This document shows, piece after piece, positions 43,029 through 51,817 of a stretch of DNA of 58,699 bases (positions within the stretch are counted from its first letter, which is position 1; the number at the start of each line of letters is the position of its first letter). Both the position numbers and the translations under genes were made by a program. The notes under the pieces are model-generated. The model was not told the DNA's origin. It worked only from the letters and a program-made list of their open reading frames with translations, and made no database searches. The stretch is from CAYVHB01 sp964450865 (GTDB lineage Bacteria; Bacillota; Clostridia; Saccharofermentanales; UBA5734), in NCBI GenBank assembly GCA_964450865.1, contig CAYVHB010000019.1:1-58699 (forward strand), in the 5' to 3' direction.

Positions 43029-44132
43029 TCAAGATAGTTGTCGCAAAATGTTATCATGAATTTTTGGCCTGTTGAGCCAAACTTCCTTGGGCATAGACCA
43101 GGTTCTTGTGTTTCTTTTCCAGCGAGACGGGTTCCTGCTGCGGGCCGCTTCATAGACCTGACGGCGATTTTCGAGGATCGTCTCAGCCTGGCCGGAGTGA
43201 AGCTGGCTGGGTGTAACGAACTGGATGGAACTATGGCGATGCTCCAGGCGATACCAGCGAACGAAGCGCAGGCACCAGTCGCGTGCGGCAGCGAGGTTCG
43301 CAAAACCCTTGACTGGATATTCCGGCCGATACTTGCAGGTTTTGAACAGGGACTCGGAGTACGGATTGTCATCACTGACCCGTGGCCGGCTGCGGGACGG
43401 CGTAATGCCCAGTTCATAAAGCGTCGCCAGCATGGTGGCACCCTTCATGGGGCTGCCATTGTCCGAATGCAGGATCAACGGCTCCCGAGAGTTATACAGT
43501 CCCTGGGTCAGGATAGCCCGGCGAATCAGCTGGCTGGCGTGTTCGGCGGATTCTTCCTCCCAAACCTCCCAGCCGACAACATCACGCGAAAAAATGTCCA
43601 GAATCAGGTACAAGTAGTAGTAGAGGCCCCGAATCGGGCCGTTCAAGTACGAAATATCCCAAGACCAAACCTGGTTCTCGGCCATGGCGCAATGACCGGC
43701 AACCGGTCTGGTGTCCGGCCGACTGGCCCGGCCGCGATGGTTCTGTTCACCGGCTTCGTGCATTACCCGATAAAAACTGGATTCGGATGCAATGTACTGG
43801 CCCTGATCAGCCAGGGCGGGGACGATCTGGCTCGGCGGTTTGCTGGCATTTTCGGGCTTGTTGACTATTTCCAGGATTTTCGCCTTCTCTTCCGGGGTCA
43901 GCTTATGCGACGGCATCGGTCGTACAGCCAGTGGCCGCTGGTCTTCGTCCGGCGTATTCGGATCAAGCCAGCGCTGATAGGTCCGGATGCTGATTCCGAT
44001 CTCCTCACAGGCCCTGAATTGGCGGGCTCCGGCAGCGATTGCCTCCGTGACCAGTTCAATGATCATCGCGCGATCTGCGGCACTGGTCAGTCCTCCTCGT
44101 CCGAGGTTCCCCAGATCGCTTCGGCTTTTTTT
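43029..44132 (-). CDS. IS3-family transposase OrfB (DDE catalytic part)
   Basis: The catalytic part of the transposase. An HTH-like segment (CEEIGISIRTYQRWLDP) is followed by the rve-type DDE domain: SWDISYLNG (first Asp), LHSDNGSPM (second Asp) and ESLFKTCKYRPEYP (Glu). All three are intact. It is made as a fusion with OrfA by slippage at an A7 run (minus strand, 44132-44126), after which translation continues in this frame. The stop codon TGA lies within the terminal inverted repeat. Open sequence in this frame reaches upstream to 44333 but overlaps orfA and is not used independently. Confidence 0.9.
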   Translation of the reverse strand, partial: KKSRSDLGNLGRGGLTSAADRAMIIELVTEAIAAGARQFRACEEIGISIRTYQRWLDPNTPDEDQRPLAVRPMPSHKLTPEEKAKILEIVNKPENASKPPSQIVPALADQGQYIASESSFYRVMHEAGEQNHRGRASRPDTRPVAGHCAMAENQVWSWDISYLNGPIRGLYYYLYLILDIFSRDVVGWEVWEEESAEHASQLIRRAILTQGLYNSREPLILHSDNGSPMKGATMLATLYELGITPSRSRPRVSDDNPYSESLFKTCKYRPEYPVKGFANLAAARDWCLRFVRWYRLEHRHSSIQFVTPSQLHSGQAETILENRRQVYEAARSRNPSRWKRNTRTWSMPKEVWLNRPKIHDNILRQLS

Positions 44133-44584
44133 CGCAGCACCAGCAGGGCTGCGGTTTCCGCCAGCGCTGCTTCCTTGCGCTGCAGTTCCTTGCGAACCTG
44201 ACGCAATTCCTTCTGGGTCGCCTTGTCCTGCTGCATGATTTCGGCGATCCGGGCCGGAATATCCGAATTGGCATGGACGCAGTTCTCCTGCCATTGCCGA
44301 ACCTGTTCCGGATAAAGCCCTTTCTGCCGACAATACTCAGCCAGTTCAGCCTCGCTCAGCCTCGTGGTTTCCATAACAACCAGAAACTTGTCCCGGCTGC
44401 TCCACTGGTCTGCCGGTTCATCGTTGGCTGGTGCCGGATGGCCATTGGCCCTGAGTTCCTGACGCCACTTCTTGAGCGTGCCCTCGGGTATGCCCAGCAT
44501 TTCCTGGATCTGGCTGATCGACTTGTTTTCAGGCGGCAGCATCATACGGATTGCCGTTTCCCTGACTCTTTTGGGGTAAGCCAT
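44087..44584 (-). CDS. IS3-family transposase OrfA (DNA-binding part)
   Basis: A 165-residue helix-turn-helix protein: ISQIQEMLGIPEGTLKKWRQ, a second HTH-like segment (LSEAELAEYCRQKGLYPEQV) and a long helical leucine-zipper-like region (ATQKELRQVRKELQRKEAAL). Near the end, codons CGA AAA AAA GCC form the slippery A7 site. Without slippage it ends SDEED. The ATG at 44584 follows GGAGG. Confidence 0.9.
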   Translation of the reverse strand: MAYPKRVRETAIRMMLPPENKSISQIQEMLGIPEGTLKKWRQELRANGHPAPANDEPADQWSSRDKFLVVMETTRLSEAELAEYCRQKGLYPEQVRQWQENCVHANSDIPARIAEIMQQDKATQKELRQVRKELQRKEAALAETAALLVLRKKAEAIWGTSDEED

Positions 44585-44730
44585 TGTTGTCCTCCGGTAT
44601 CCTTTTCCCTAAGGATACTTTTTCAAACGGTCCATGACAACTATTATGACACATAGGGATCGGAACCGCGGCTCTGCCGCGCCGGAATACTCAGAAATAT
44701 AATTTTGCATTCAACCGCTAGGAGGACCCT

Positions 44731-45933
44731 ATGGCGAACCTGCTGCTTGCCGTCATCTTTCTTTCGTTCATTAGCCTGGGCCTATCTGACGCAGCGCTGG
44801 GCGCGACCTGGCCAGCTATGTATGGCAACTTGGGTGTACCGATATCGACCGCCGGGATCATCTCATTAGCCGTGACTGTCTGTACATTCGCCGCCGCTCT
44901 TCTAAGCGTCCATGTCAGGAAACGATTCGGCACTGGGGTGGTAATCCTGGCCAGCACAATCCTGATTGGCTTGGCGCTTCTAGGTTTTTCGCTCGCGCCG
45001 TCCCTCTATTGGATTCTCGCTTTCACGCTGCCGTTAGGCCTTGGCGGCGGTTCCCTCGTCGCCGGCATGAACAGTTTTATCGTCCTGCACTATAAGGCGC
45101 AGCACGTTAACTGGCTTCAAGGCTTCTGGGGGCTCGGCGCGATGCTCAGCCCGATTATCATCGCCCAAGTGTTAGCCCAAACCGGCAACTGGCGGGTCAG
45201 TTATCGGATTCTCAGCTTGGTCCAGATCAGCACGGCCGCGATCCTGCTGCTGATTCTACCCCTTTGGAAAAAAGTTGAGAACAAGAACAGGAATATCCAA
45301 CTGGCCCCGGCACTGGATAATGCCATCCGTGATGTGGCAGAAGATGCCTTCGTCATCGAAAAAGGCAAGGCTACCAGAAAATCGCGGATCCTGATACTGG
45401 TCCTGCTGATATTTTTCCTGTATGCCGGGACTGAGATGAGCATCGGTCTCTGGGGCAGCAGTTTTCTGGTCAAGATTCATGGCTTAAGTGTCGAATCGGC
45501 CAGCCGATGGGTGGCACTTTATTTTGCCGGGATCATGGTCGGCCGGTTTCTGACCGGATTCCTGTCGCTCCGCTTCCCGATCCGTCGGCTGATCCGGGTT
45601 GGGATTACGACGAGCCTTGCGGGATCGCTTCTCATGCTGGCCTCCGGTTTAGCCTCTTGGCTTGCCCTGCCGGCCTTTATCCTGCTTGGTCTTGGATTCG
45701 CCCCGGTGATCCCCTGCATGATCCACCTGACACCTGAGCACTTTGATAAAGACCGTTCGCAGGTGCTCATCGGTTACCAGATGGGTGCTGGCTTTGTCGG
45801 CAGTACCGTGATTCCCCCGATGATTGGCCTTTTGGCCTATCGGTGGACGCTCGGTTTCCTGCCGCTGTTGATCCTGGCAGTCATCGCCCTGCTGATGATG
45901 ATTACGGAACTTATAGCTCGGCGCCAAGCTTGA
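44731..45933 (+). CDS. MFS transporter
   Basis: A 400-residue major facilitator with 12 predicted membrane segments. The N-terminus SFISLGLSDAALGATWPAMY is typical of a clostridial sugar/drug-like MFS group, and a loop 8-9 motif GRFLTGFLSLRFPIRRLIR matches motif A. The large central loop (about 190-225, KNRNIQLAPALDN) separates the halves. AGGAGG precedes the ATG. The substrate is unknown. It lies directly right of the insertion sequence, whose insertion may have removed its original upstream DNA. Confidence 0.88.
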   Translation: MANLLLAVIFLSFISLGLSDAALGATWPAMYGNLGVPISTAGIISLAVTVCTFAAALLSVHVRKRFGTGVVILASTILIGLALLGFSLAPSLYWILAFTLPLGLGGGSLVAGMNSFIVLHYKAQHVNWLQGFWGLGAMLSPIIIAQVLAQTGNWRVSYRILSLVQISTAAILLLILPLWKKVENKNRNIQLAPALDNAIRDVAEDAFVIEKGKATRKSRILILVLLIFFLYAGTEMSIGLWGSSFLVKIHGLSVESASRWVALYFAGIMVGRFLTGFLSLRFPIRRLIRVGITTSLAGSLLMLASGLASWLALPAFILLGLGFAPVIPCMIHLTPEHFDKDRSQVLIGYQMGAGFVGSTVIPPMIGLLAYRWTLGFLPLLILAVIALLMMITELIARRQA

Positions 45934-46239
45934 CTCGCATATCCGAAGAATTGTTAGATCTAGCACATGAAAATATGAGCCGCTCTCACTTGTCATCTTT
46001 TTGTCTTTTCATGCTATAGTGTATGCGCCGTGCGACAGCGTCTGGGAGCTACCGGATTTGCCTGTCAGAGACTTGCCGGATATAATTGCCAGTGGCAACA
46101 AATCTGAGCAAGAAAGAACCCCCAGAGATGGTTGCTCTTAGCGCCAACTAAGAACTCTCTGAGGGCCAAAAATATCCGTGATTAATGTAACACATTTTAG
46201 CGTATTTGAAAAGAGTGACGGCCGTTTGTAATTACGGGG
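45934..46239. other. Spacer with promoter-like sequence and inverted repeat
   Basis: TTGTCA (45990) and TGCTATAGT (TATAGT 46015-46020, spacer 19, extended -10) form a possible rightward promoter. At 46117-46165 the arms cccccagaga and tctctgaggg can pair around a 30-nt centre. This is probably the left end of the insertion-element remnant that follows. Confidence 0.45.
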
Positions 46240-46680
46240 ATGGAGCTAGTTCCCTGTCCACATTGTCAAGCAGCACTGCATCCCTACGATCGGCGCAATC
46301 GAAAATGCCGGGATATCAACGGTGACCTGACGACGCTTGTCATTCGCAGGCTTCGTTGCTGTAACCCGCACTGCCGCCGCATTCATGCTGAGTTGCCGGA
46401 CTTTCTGGTGCCCTATAAGCGCTACATGGCAGATGTTATCGAAGCGGTGCTGAGCGGAACCGCGGCAGTCGCCCCGACCGAGGAGACAACTCGTCGCCGC
46501 TGGCGGATCTGGTATTTGCGGATTCAGAATCATTTGCTGGGTGTCGTGTCATCCGTGCGTCGGATTTTACAGGAAACGGCGCGCACTTTGCTTGCATCCC
46601 CGTCAAAGAAATCATCGTTTGAAGTCCCCTTGCTGACCGGGCTGAGTCTGACAGAAAGGGTCAGGCTGACGATCGGAGCC
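46240..46680 (+). pseudogene. DUF6431-type insertion-element protein, truncated
   Basis: About 147 residues match my recollection of the DUF6431 pattern: a zinc-ribbon start (CPHCQAALHPYDR), IRRLRCCNPHCRRIHAELPD, then FLVPYKRYMADVIEAVLSG and a helical region. DUF6431 proteins usually accompany an integrase-like partner, which is missing here. At about 46680 the frame runs into GGDEF-gene sequence read out of frame, so the element has been cut and joined to a truncated diguanylate cyclase gene. Confidence 0.6.
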
Positions 46681-46681
46681 G

Positions 46682-47272
46682 TTGGGCAAAATCCACGAAC
46701 TGGCCCAAATCATGGCGGACCATATCTCCCTGGCCCTGGCCAATATCAAGCTGCGCGAAAGCCTGCGGGAAAAATCCGTCCGGGATCCGCTGACCGGCGT
46801 CTTCAATCGCCGGTATATGGAGGAAGCGCTGGAGCGGGAACTGCCGCGGGCTCTGCGCAGCCAGCAGGCATTAAGCCTGGTTATCATCGACATCGATCAT
46901 TTTAAGCGGTTCAACGACCTCTATGGTCATGAAGCCGGTGATCTGGTCTTGACCCGCCTGAGCCGGCTGCTGCAGATACTGGCGCATGATAACGATGTCG
47001 TCTGTCGACTTGGCGGCGAAGAATTCGCCCTGATCATCCCGGGTGTCGGCTCGGCGGAAGGTATCTTGCGGGCGGAAGACATCCGGCGCGCCGTCGCAGA
47101 TATGAAAATCGAGTACGCCGGCCAGCCGATAGGCCCGGTCACGATCTCGCTGGGCGTTGCCGCCTTCCCCGAACACAGTACCAACGAAACCACCCTGCTG
47201 CGCCAGGCCGACCAGGCGCTGTACCGGGCCAAGGAAAACGGCCGCAACCGCGTTGAAGCCGCAGGACTGTGA
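46682..47272 (+). CDS. GGDEF domain protein, 5'-truncated diguanylate cyclase
   Basis: A 196-residue frame. Its first 30 residues (ELAQIMADHISLALANIKLR...) are the tail of a GAF sensor, followed by a complete GGDEF domain: SVRDPLTGVFNRRYM, DIDHFKRFNDLYGHEAGD, and the active site RLGGEEF. The expected inhibitory-site RxxD is not conserved (HDND at that place). Start TTG at 46682, right after an in-frame stop at 46667, so its sensor part was lost to the insertion-element junction. It may still be expressed and make cyclic-di-GMP. It matches the missing end of the sensor gene downstream. Confidence 0.8.
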   Translation: MGKIHELAQIMADHISLALANIKLRESLREKSVRDPLTGVFNRRYMEEALERELPRALRSQQALSLVIIDIDHFKRFNDLYGHEAGDLVLTRLSRLLQILAHDNDVVCRLGGEEFALIIPGVGSAEGILRAEDIRRAVADMKIEYAGQPIGPVTISLGVAAFPEHSTNETTLLRQADQALYRAKENGRNRVEAAGL

Positions 47273-47610
47273 GGTCCATCCTGCGACGGCGTTCGTCATA
47301 CGGCTTGTCCCCGGGCTGGGCTATGATTATTTCACTTTAATGTTTACCCCACTCGGGCGTTCGTCTTACTTACCGTTCATCCAGCGGCGTTCGTCCAGCA
47401 GCTTTCATTTCACTTTAATGTTTACCCCGCTCGGGCGTTCGTCTTACCCTGACGCATCGTGCCCAGGAAATAGCTGACCTTGTTTGCGTATCATACTCGG
47501 ACGTCTGTCACACTCTGACTGATTTCGGAGTCATTCGATCCCCTGTCGGGCACCGCCGCCCCACTGCCGGTGCCGCACGGACTTTTTCTTGTTACCGGGA
47601 GGTATGGGCG
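47273..47610. repeat. 78-bp-offset duplication and ggcgttcgtc repeats before the PAS sensor
   Basis: A roughly 41-bp segment (atttcactttaatgttta and onward to cgttcgtcttac) occurs at 47329 and 47407, offset 78 bp, with one or two changes. The motif ggcgttcgtc occurs four times between 47287 and 47450. No gene in this 338-bp spacer; no confident promoter. Confidence 0.8.
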
Positions 47611-50253
47611 ATGCAGCGCGATATCCAGAAGACTCCTGCCCCGCAAAATCCGGCGGACCTGCAGCCGGCAGCCGGTGCCGAATCCCCGCAGGCCGACGCC
47701 CAACAGGCTGCCAGCAGCACCGAACCCCCGCAGGCCGGTGCCCAACAGGCCACCAGGATCGCCGAACTCGAGCCGGCCAATGCCCAACAGGCCGCCAGCA
47801 GCACCGAGCCCCCGCCGGCCAATGCCCAACAGGCCACCAGGATCGCCGAACTCGAGCTGGCCAATGCCCGGCTGGCTGCCAGCAGCAGCCTTTATCATGG
47901 CCTCTTCCAGAGCCAGGCCGCCATTACCCTGGTCGTTGACCTGCAGGATGGCAAGATTCTCGAGGCCAATCAGGCAGCTTGCCAATTCTATGGCCTTGCT
48001 TATCCGGAACTGACCCGCCTGCAAATCCTGGACCTGGTTGCCCTGCCCCGGGAGGAAGTCTATCGCCGCATGCAGAAAATCATGGACGGTGAAATTGCCC
48101 ACATGAATGTCCCCCACCGGCGTGGCGACGGGCAGATTCGTGAAGTTGAAGCCTACCTGGCCAAATCGACTTGCGAAGGGCGGCCGGTGGCGATCGCCGT
48201 CGTCCACGACGTCACCGAGCGCAATATCATGGCCAGGGCCCTGCACGAGAGCGAAGATCGCTATAAATCCCAGTATCGCAACCTGCCCCTTCCGACCTAT
48301 ACCTGGCAATTCCGGGATGACGATTTCGTACTGATTGACTTCAACGAAGCCGCCCAGGCGTTGTATGGTACGTCCCTGGCGAAAATGCGCGGTCGCACGG
48401 CGACCCTGATGTACCCCGATCGCCCTGATGTCATCGTTGATTTTCAGGCCTGCCATGCCAGCCGCCAGGCGATCCACCGCGAATTCTCCATTATCCTGCG
48501 TTCGACCGGCGATCTGCGAGATTTGAAAGTTGCCTATGTTTTTATCGAGCCGGACCTGATCAACGTCTACACGGAAGACATAACCGAACGCAATAAAGCC
48601 CAGGTTGACCTGATTGAGCGGATAAAAGAATTGACGTGCCTGCATGAAGTCAGCCAGCTGATCGACCAGCCCGCCATCAGCGAAGCCAGTCTTTGCCAGC
48701 AGGTAATCGCTCAGCTGCCGCCAGCCATGCAATACCCGGCGCTGGCCACGGCCCGGCTTGAATTCAACGGCGAAATTTATGTCAGCGGTGCGAATTGCGA
48801 AGTATTCACGAACTGCCTGACCGGCCAGATCATGGTACGCGGCCAGGCGAGCGGCCAGCTGATGATCTGCTACCCGTCCACGACGGCTTTCCTCCTGCCC
48901 TTTGAGCAGAACCTGATCGATAATCTGGCCAATATGCTCGGCCACTGGTTCGAACGAATAAAATCCGAAGCCGAGGTCCACAAATTTTCACAGGTCGTCG
49001 CGCAGAATCCGGCCAACATCGTCATTACCGATCCCGAGGGCAATATCAATTACGTAAATCCGGCCTTTGTCACCCATACTGGCTATACAGTGGCCGAAGT
49101 CCTCGGCAAAAATCCCCGCATCATGCAAAGCGGCAAGACGTCGCTTGCGACCTATCAGCAACTCTGGAAAACCATTCTTTCCGGCCAGACCTGGCGCGGC
49201 GAGCTGTACAATCGCAAAAAGAACAGCGAGTATTACTGGGAATCGATTTCCATTTCCCCGATTTTCGACGAACAGGGCGCCATCACCGATTTCCTTGCGG
49301 TCAAAGAAGATATCACGGCCTGGAAACGCGACCAGGAGCGCGTCGAAGAGATGCTTAAATTTAATCAGGCGATCCTGAACAATTCCCCGCTTGGCATCCT
49401 GATTTTTGCCCAGAACGGACCTTGCCTGGCCGCTAATCCGGCAGCCTGCCGCCTGGCCGGGGCTGACTTGAGCGTCCTGATGCAGCAAAATCTTCGCCAG
49501 CTGACCCTTTTCCGCCAGCCCGAATTCAGCGAGGCCGGCTTGCGGGCCTTGCGGACCGGCCGGACCGTCCTGGCCCAATTCTATGTCACCAATCTGCTGG
49601 GGCGCCAGCTCTGGCTGAATTGCACCTTTGCTTCGTACAAGTCCGGCGGTTCGATCAATCTCCTGTGTACCTGTCAGGACGAAACCGAACGCCGGCGGGC
49701 CGAAGAAAAGCTGAAGCTGTCCAATGATAAGCTGGCAGCCATTGTGGCTGAACTGGAACAGGGCAAGCAGGATACTGATCGCCTGCGGCAGATGAGTGAC
49801 ATGCTGCAGGTTTGCCTCGGCTTGCCGGAAGCGTATGCCGTGATCGGTGAGTTCGCTCCGCAGATTTTTCCCGATACCGCCGGGGCCGTCTATATTGTCA
49901 GCCCCTCCCAGCGTTCCGTTGAATCGATGGTAAACTGGGGCCAGGCGCTGGCCAGCGAGGCCGTCTTCGCGGTCTCCGACTGCTGGGCCTTGCGCCGGGG
50001 CCAGATCCACAAGGCAGTCGCGAACGCGCCCGGACCCAAATGCCTGCATGTGGCCGGCACTTTCGACGGAACCTATTGTGACATCCCGCTGATTGCCGCC
50101 GGTGAAACGCTCGGGTTATTGCACTTTGAATGGCCGGGCCAAGAAATATTGCTCTTGCAGAAGCAGGAATTGTTTCAGATCATGGCGGATCACATTGCCA
50201 TGTCGCTGTCAAACATCTCGCTGCGCGAAAGCCTGCGGGCCCACTCAGTCTGA
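47611..50253 (+). CDS. Multi-PAS/GAF sensor protein lacking its output domain
   Basis: An 880-residue cytoplasmic sensor. The N-terminus (about 10-85) has near-identical Ala/Gln repeats (AQQATRIAELE-type, encoded by tandem DNA repeats). Then PAS1 (about 90-205), PAS2 (about 212-325), a GAF-like region (about 330-445), PAS3 with NPANIVITDPEGNINYVNPAF and PAC (about 450-575), and PAS4 (about 580-700). A coiled coil leads to a C-terminal GAF with DCWALRRGQ and CLHVAGTFDGTYCDIPL. It ends ELFQIMADHIAMSLSNISLR... with a stop where homologous sensors continue into GGDEF. GGGAGG precedes the ATG. It could sense a ligand but has no visible output. Confidence 0.82.
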   Translation: MQRDIQKTPAPQNPADLQPAAGAESPQADAQQAASSTEPPQAGAQQATRIAELEPANAQQAASSTEPPPANAQQATRIAELELANARLAASSSLYHGLFQSQAAITLVVDLQDGKILEANQAACQFYGLAYPELTRLQILDLVALPREEVYRRMQKIMDGEIAHMNVPHRRGDGQIREVEAYLAKSTCEGRPVAIAVVHDVTERNIMARALHESEDRYKSQYRNLPLPTYTWQFRDDDFVLIDFNEAAQALYGTSLAKMRGRTATLMYPDRPDVIVDFQACHASRQAIHREFSIILRSTGDLRDLKVAYVFIEPDLINVYTEDITERNKAQVDLIERIKELTCLHEVSQLIDQPAISEASLCQQVIAQLPPAMQYPALATARLEFNGEIYVSGANCEVFTNCLTGQIMVRGQASGQLMICYPSTTAFLLPFEQNLIDNLANMLGHWFERIKSEAEVHKFSQVVAQNPANIVITDPEGNINYVNPAFVTHTGYTVAEVLGKNPRIMQSGKTSLATYQQLWKTILSGQTWRGELYNRKKNSEYYWESISISPIFDEQGAITDFLAVKEDITAWKRDQERVEEMLKFNQAILNNSPLGILIFAQNGPCLAANPAACRLAGADLSVLMQQNLRQLTLFRQPEFSEAGLRALRTGRTVLAQFYVTNLLGRQLWLNCTFASYKSGGSINLLCTCQDETERRRAEEKLKLSNDKLAAIVAELEQGKQDTDRLRQMSDMLQVCLGLPEAYAVIGEFAPQIFPDTAGAVYIVSPSQRSVESMVNWGQALASEAVFAVSDCWALRRGQIHKAVANAPGPKCLHVAGTFDGTYCDIPLIAAGETLGLLHFEWPGQEILLLQKQELFQIMADHIAMSLSNISLRESLRAHSV
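47690..47880 (+). repeat. In-frame coding repeats at the PAS sensor N-terminus
   Basis: Units such as gcccaacaggccaccaggat and gcccaacaggctgccagcag alternate and recur, giving four AQQA blocks and two TRIAELE blocks in the protein. Repeat number is likely variable among strains. Confidence 0.8.
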
Positions 50254-50367
50254 AGCTATCACAACAACGACACGTTCTGAACGCCTGAAGTACGCCCGGA
50301 AAGAGCCCTTGCGGGACGTCTGGAGAACGCCTGGGCCAAGCTTTTTCATGACACGGGAGAACGCCTG

Positions 50368-51552
50368 ATGGGATACTACATTCAGACCAGCCTGACCGGC
50401 CTTGCCATTCTGGCTTTGATCTATTTTTATATGGACTGGCGTCGAAAACCGTCCGACGCGCCCCAGAACTATTTTCTGGGCATCCTGCTGGTAACCGCGC
50501 TGCTGCAGGTATTTGAGCTTGGCCTGAATGTCTTCAAGGGCCAGCCGGTTATCGGTGGACGAGCCCTGATGCTCTTCATTGTCTGCATATTCTATCTGCT
50601 CAACCCTGTCCCCGTCGCCCTCTGGACGCTGTTCATCCGCAGTTATGCTGAATTGCATTCAGGACGGCGGGCCTTGCACAATCCCCGCGTCGAACGGCTC
50701 ATCCTCCTGCCGCTTGTGGTCAACACCGTTCTGGCGCTGGCCAGCCTGTTCGGCGATTATATGTATGTCATCGATGCCAACAATGAATACCAGCGGGGCC
50801 CCCTCTTTTTCCTGTTGTCCATCATCGACTATGGTTACCTCATCGTCTCGGTCATCATGGTCCTGCTCAGGAAAAACAGGATCCGCAAGCGCGAGTTTAT
50901 CGCTTTTTTGCTGTTTGCAGTACCGCCAGTCATCTGCGGCACTTTGCAGTTTTTGTTCTTCGGCCTGAGTGTGCTCTGGCTGGGCATGAGTTTTTCGATT
51001 CTGATCGTCTACTTGTATATTCAGAATAAAACCTTGCTCACGGATCACCTGACTGGCCTGGGCAATCGGTGGCAGTTTGATCGCTATCTGGAAGCTTATC
51101 AGGCGAATCCCCATGTCAAGTACAGGCTGGGCGGATTCATGATTGACCTGGACGGTTTCAAGCAGATCAACGACGTGTATGGCCATGACCAGGGGGACCA
51201 CGCCCTGGAGGAAGCGGCCGATGTGTTGCGGCGCAGCCTGCGCAAAGAGGACCTGGTCGTCCGCTTTGGCGGGGATGAGTTCGCCGTGCTGGCCCAGGTG
51301 CATCAGGGTGCCGATCTGCAAATGATCGCCCGACGGATCCAGGACAATCTCGACCAGTTCAATGAGAAGCGGCTCTATCCTTTTATGCTTGAATTCAGTA
51401 TCGGCTATGACCTTTTTGACCCGAAAGCGGATTTGATCATCCAGGATTTTGTCCGTCGGATTGACGAGAAGATGTATGCCGCCAAAACAGGGAAACGGCT
51501 CGTCGCAAGTGATGAACCGTATGAAACCGCCCCGCTGGCGAAACGGCGCTGA
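50368..51552 (+). CDS. Membrane-bound diguanylate cyclase (GGDEF)
   Basis: A 394-residue protein. Six or seven hydrophobic segments fill residues 5-220 (for example ALMLFIVCIFYLLNPVPVAL and FFLLSIIDYGYLIVSVIMVL), resembling the 7TM sensor of histidine kinase-type proteins. A GGDEF domain follows: TDHLTGLGNRWQFDRYL, DLDGFKQINDVYGHDQGD and RFGGDEF. RKED, five residues before the active site, is an RxxD inhibitory site. It should make cyclic-di-GMP from GTP with product inhibition. The ATG is 115 bp after the PAS sensor stop. Confidence 0.92.
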   Translation: MGYYIQTSLTGLAILALIYFYMDWRRKPSDAPQNYFLGILLVTALLQVFELGLNVFKGQPVIGGRALMLFIVCIFYLLNPVPVALWTLFIRSYAELHSGRRALHNPRVERLILLPLVVNTVLALASLFGDYMYVIDANNEYQRGPLFFLLSIIDYGYLIVSVIMVLLRKNRIRKREFIAFLLFAVPPVICGTLQFLFFGLSVLWLGMSFSILIVYLYIQNKTLLTDHLTGLGNRWQFDRYLEAYQANPHVKYRLGGFMIDLDGFKQINDVYGHDQGDHALEEAADVLRRSLRKEDLVVRFGGDEFAVLAQVHQGADLQMIARRIQDNLDQFNEKRLYPFMLEFSIGYDLFDPKADLIIQDFVRRIDEKMYAAKTGKRLVASDEPYETAPLAKRR

Positions 51553-51740
51553 GTTCAGGCTAAAACTGAATTGCCGGTTCCGGGCCCCCCCTGGCACGAA
51601 ACCGCCCCGCTGGCGAAACAGCACGCAACATCGGTTTCCGGCTGGGCCGGGATATGGCAGCCGCTTCGCGGGTGAAACAGCGCGCAACATCGGTTTTCCG
51701 GCTGGGCCGGGATACAGCAGCCGCCCCGCTGGCGGGGACG
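51523..51740 (+). repeat. 75-bp- and 59-bp-offset duplications at the GGDEF gene 3' end
   Basis: gaaaccgccccgctggcgaa (51523, inside the last codons) recurs at 51598, offset 75 bp. gcaacatcggtttccggctg (51625) recurs at 51684 with a one-base insertion, offset 59 bp. A third accgccccgctggcg-like copy lies near 51720. Confidence 0.88.
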
Positions 51741-51817
51741 GCAGCAGGCCTGGCGCGGAGCCCGGCTGGCCGGCCAGGATGAGCCGGCGGCTGCCGGGAG
51801 GCTCGTCCGCAGATTCC

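Larger units (their letters stand above)
43027..44651 (-). mobile_element. IS3-family insertion sequence
   Basis: About 1.6 kb, bounded by imperfect inverted repeats TGTCAAGATAGTTGTC (left) and GACAACTATTATGACA (right; its complement is TGTCATAATAGTTGTC). It carries two overlapping frames, orfA and orfB, joined by a -1 frameshift. No matching short target duplication is obvious, and the right flank is not CRISPR sequence, so a deletion next to the element is likely. Confidence 0.85.

Noticed and set aside
47611..50253. Possible frameshift or recoding that would rejoin the PAS sensor to a GGDEF downstream of its stop
   Set aside because: The 115 bp after the stop in all frames show no GGDEF sequence; the next GGDEF belongs to a separate membrane protein.
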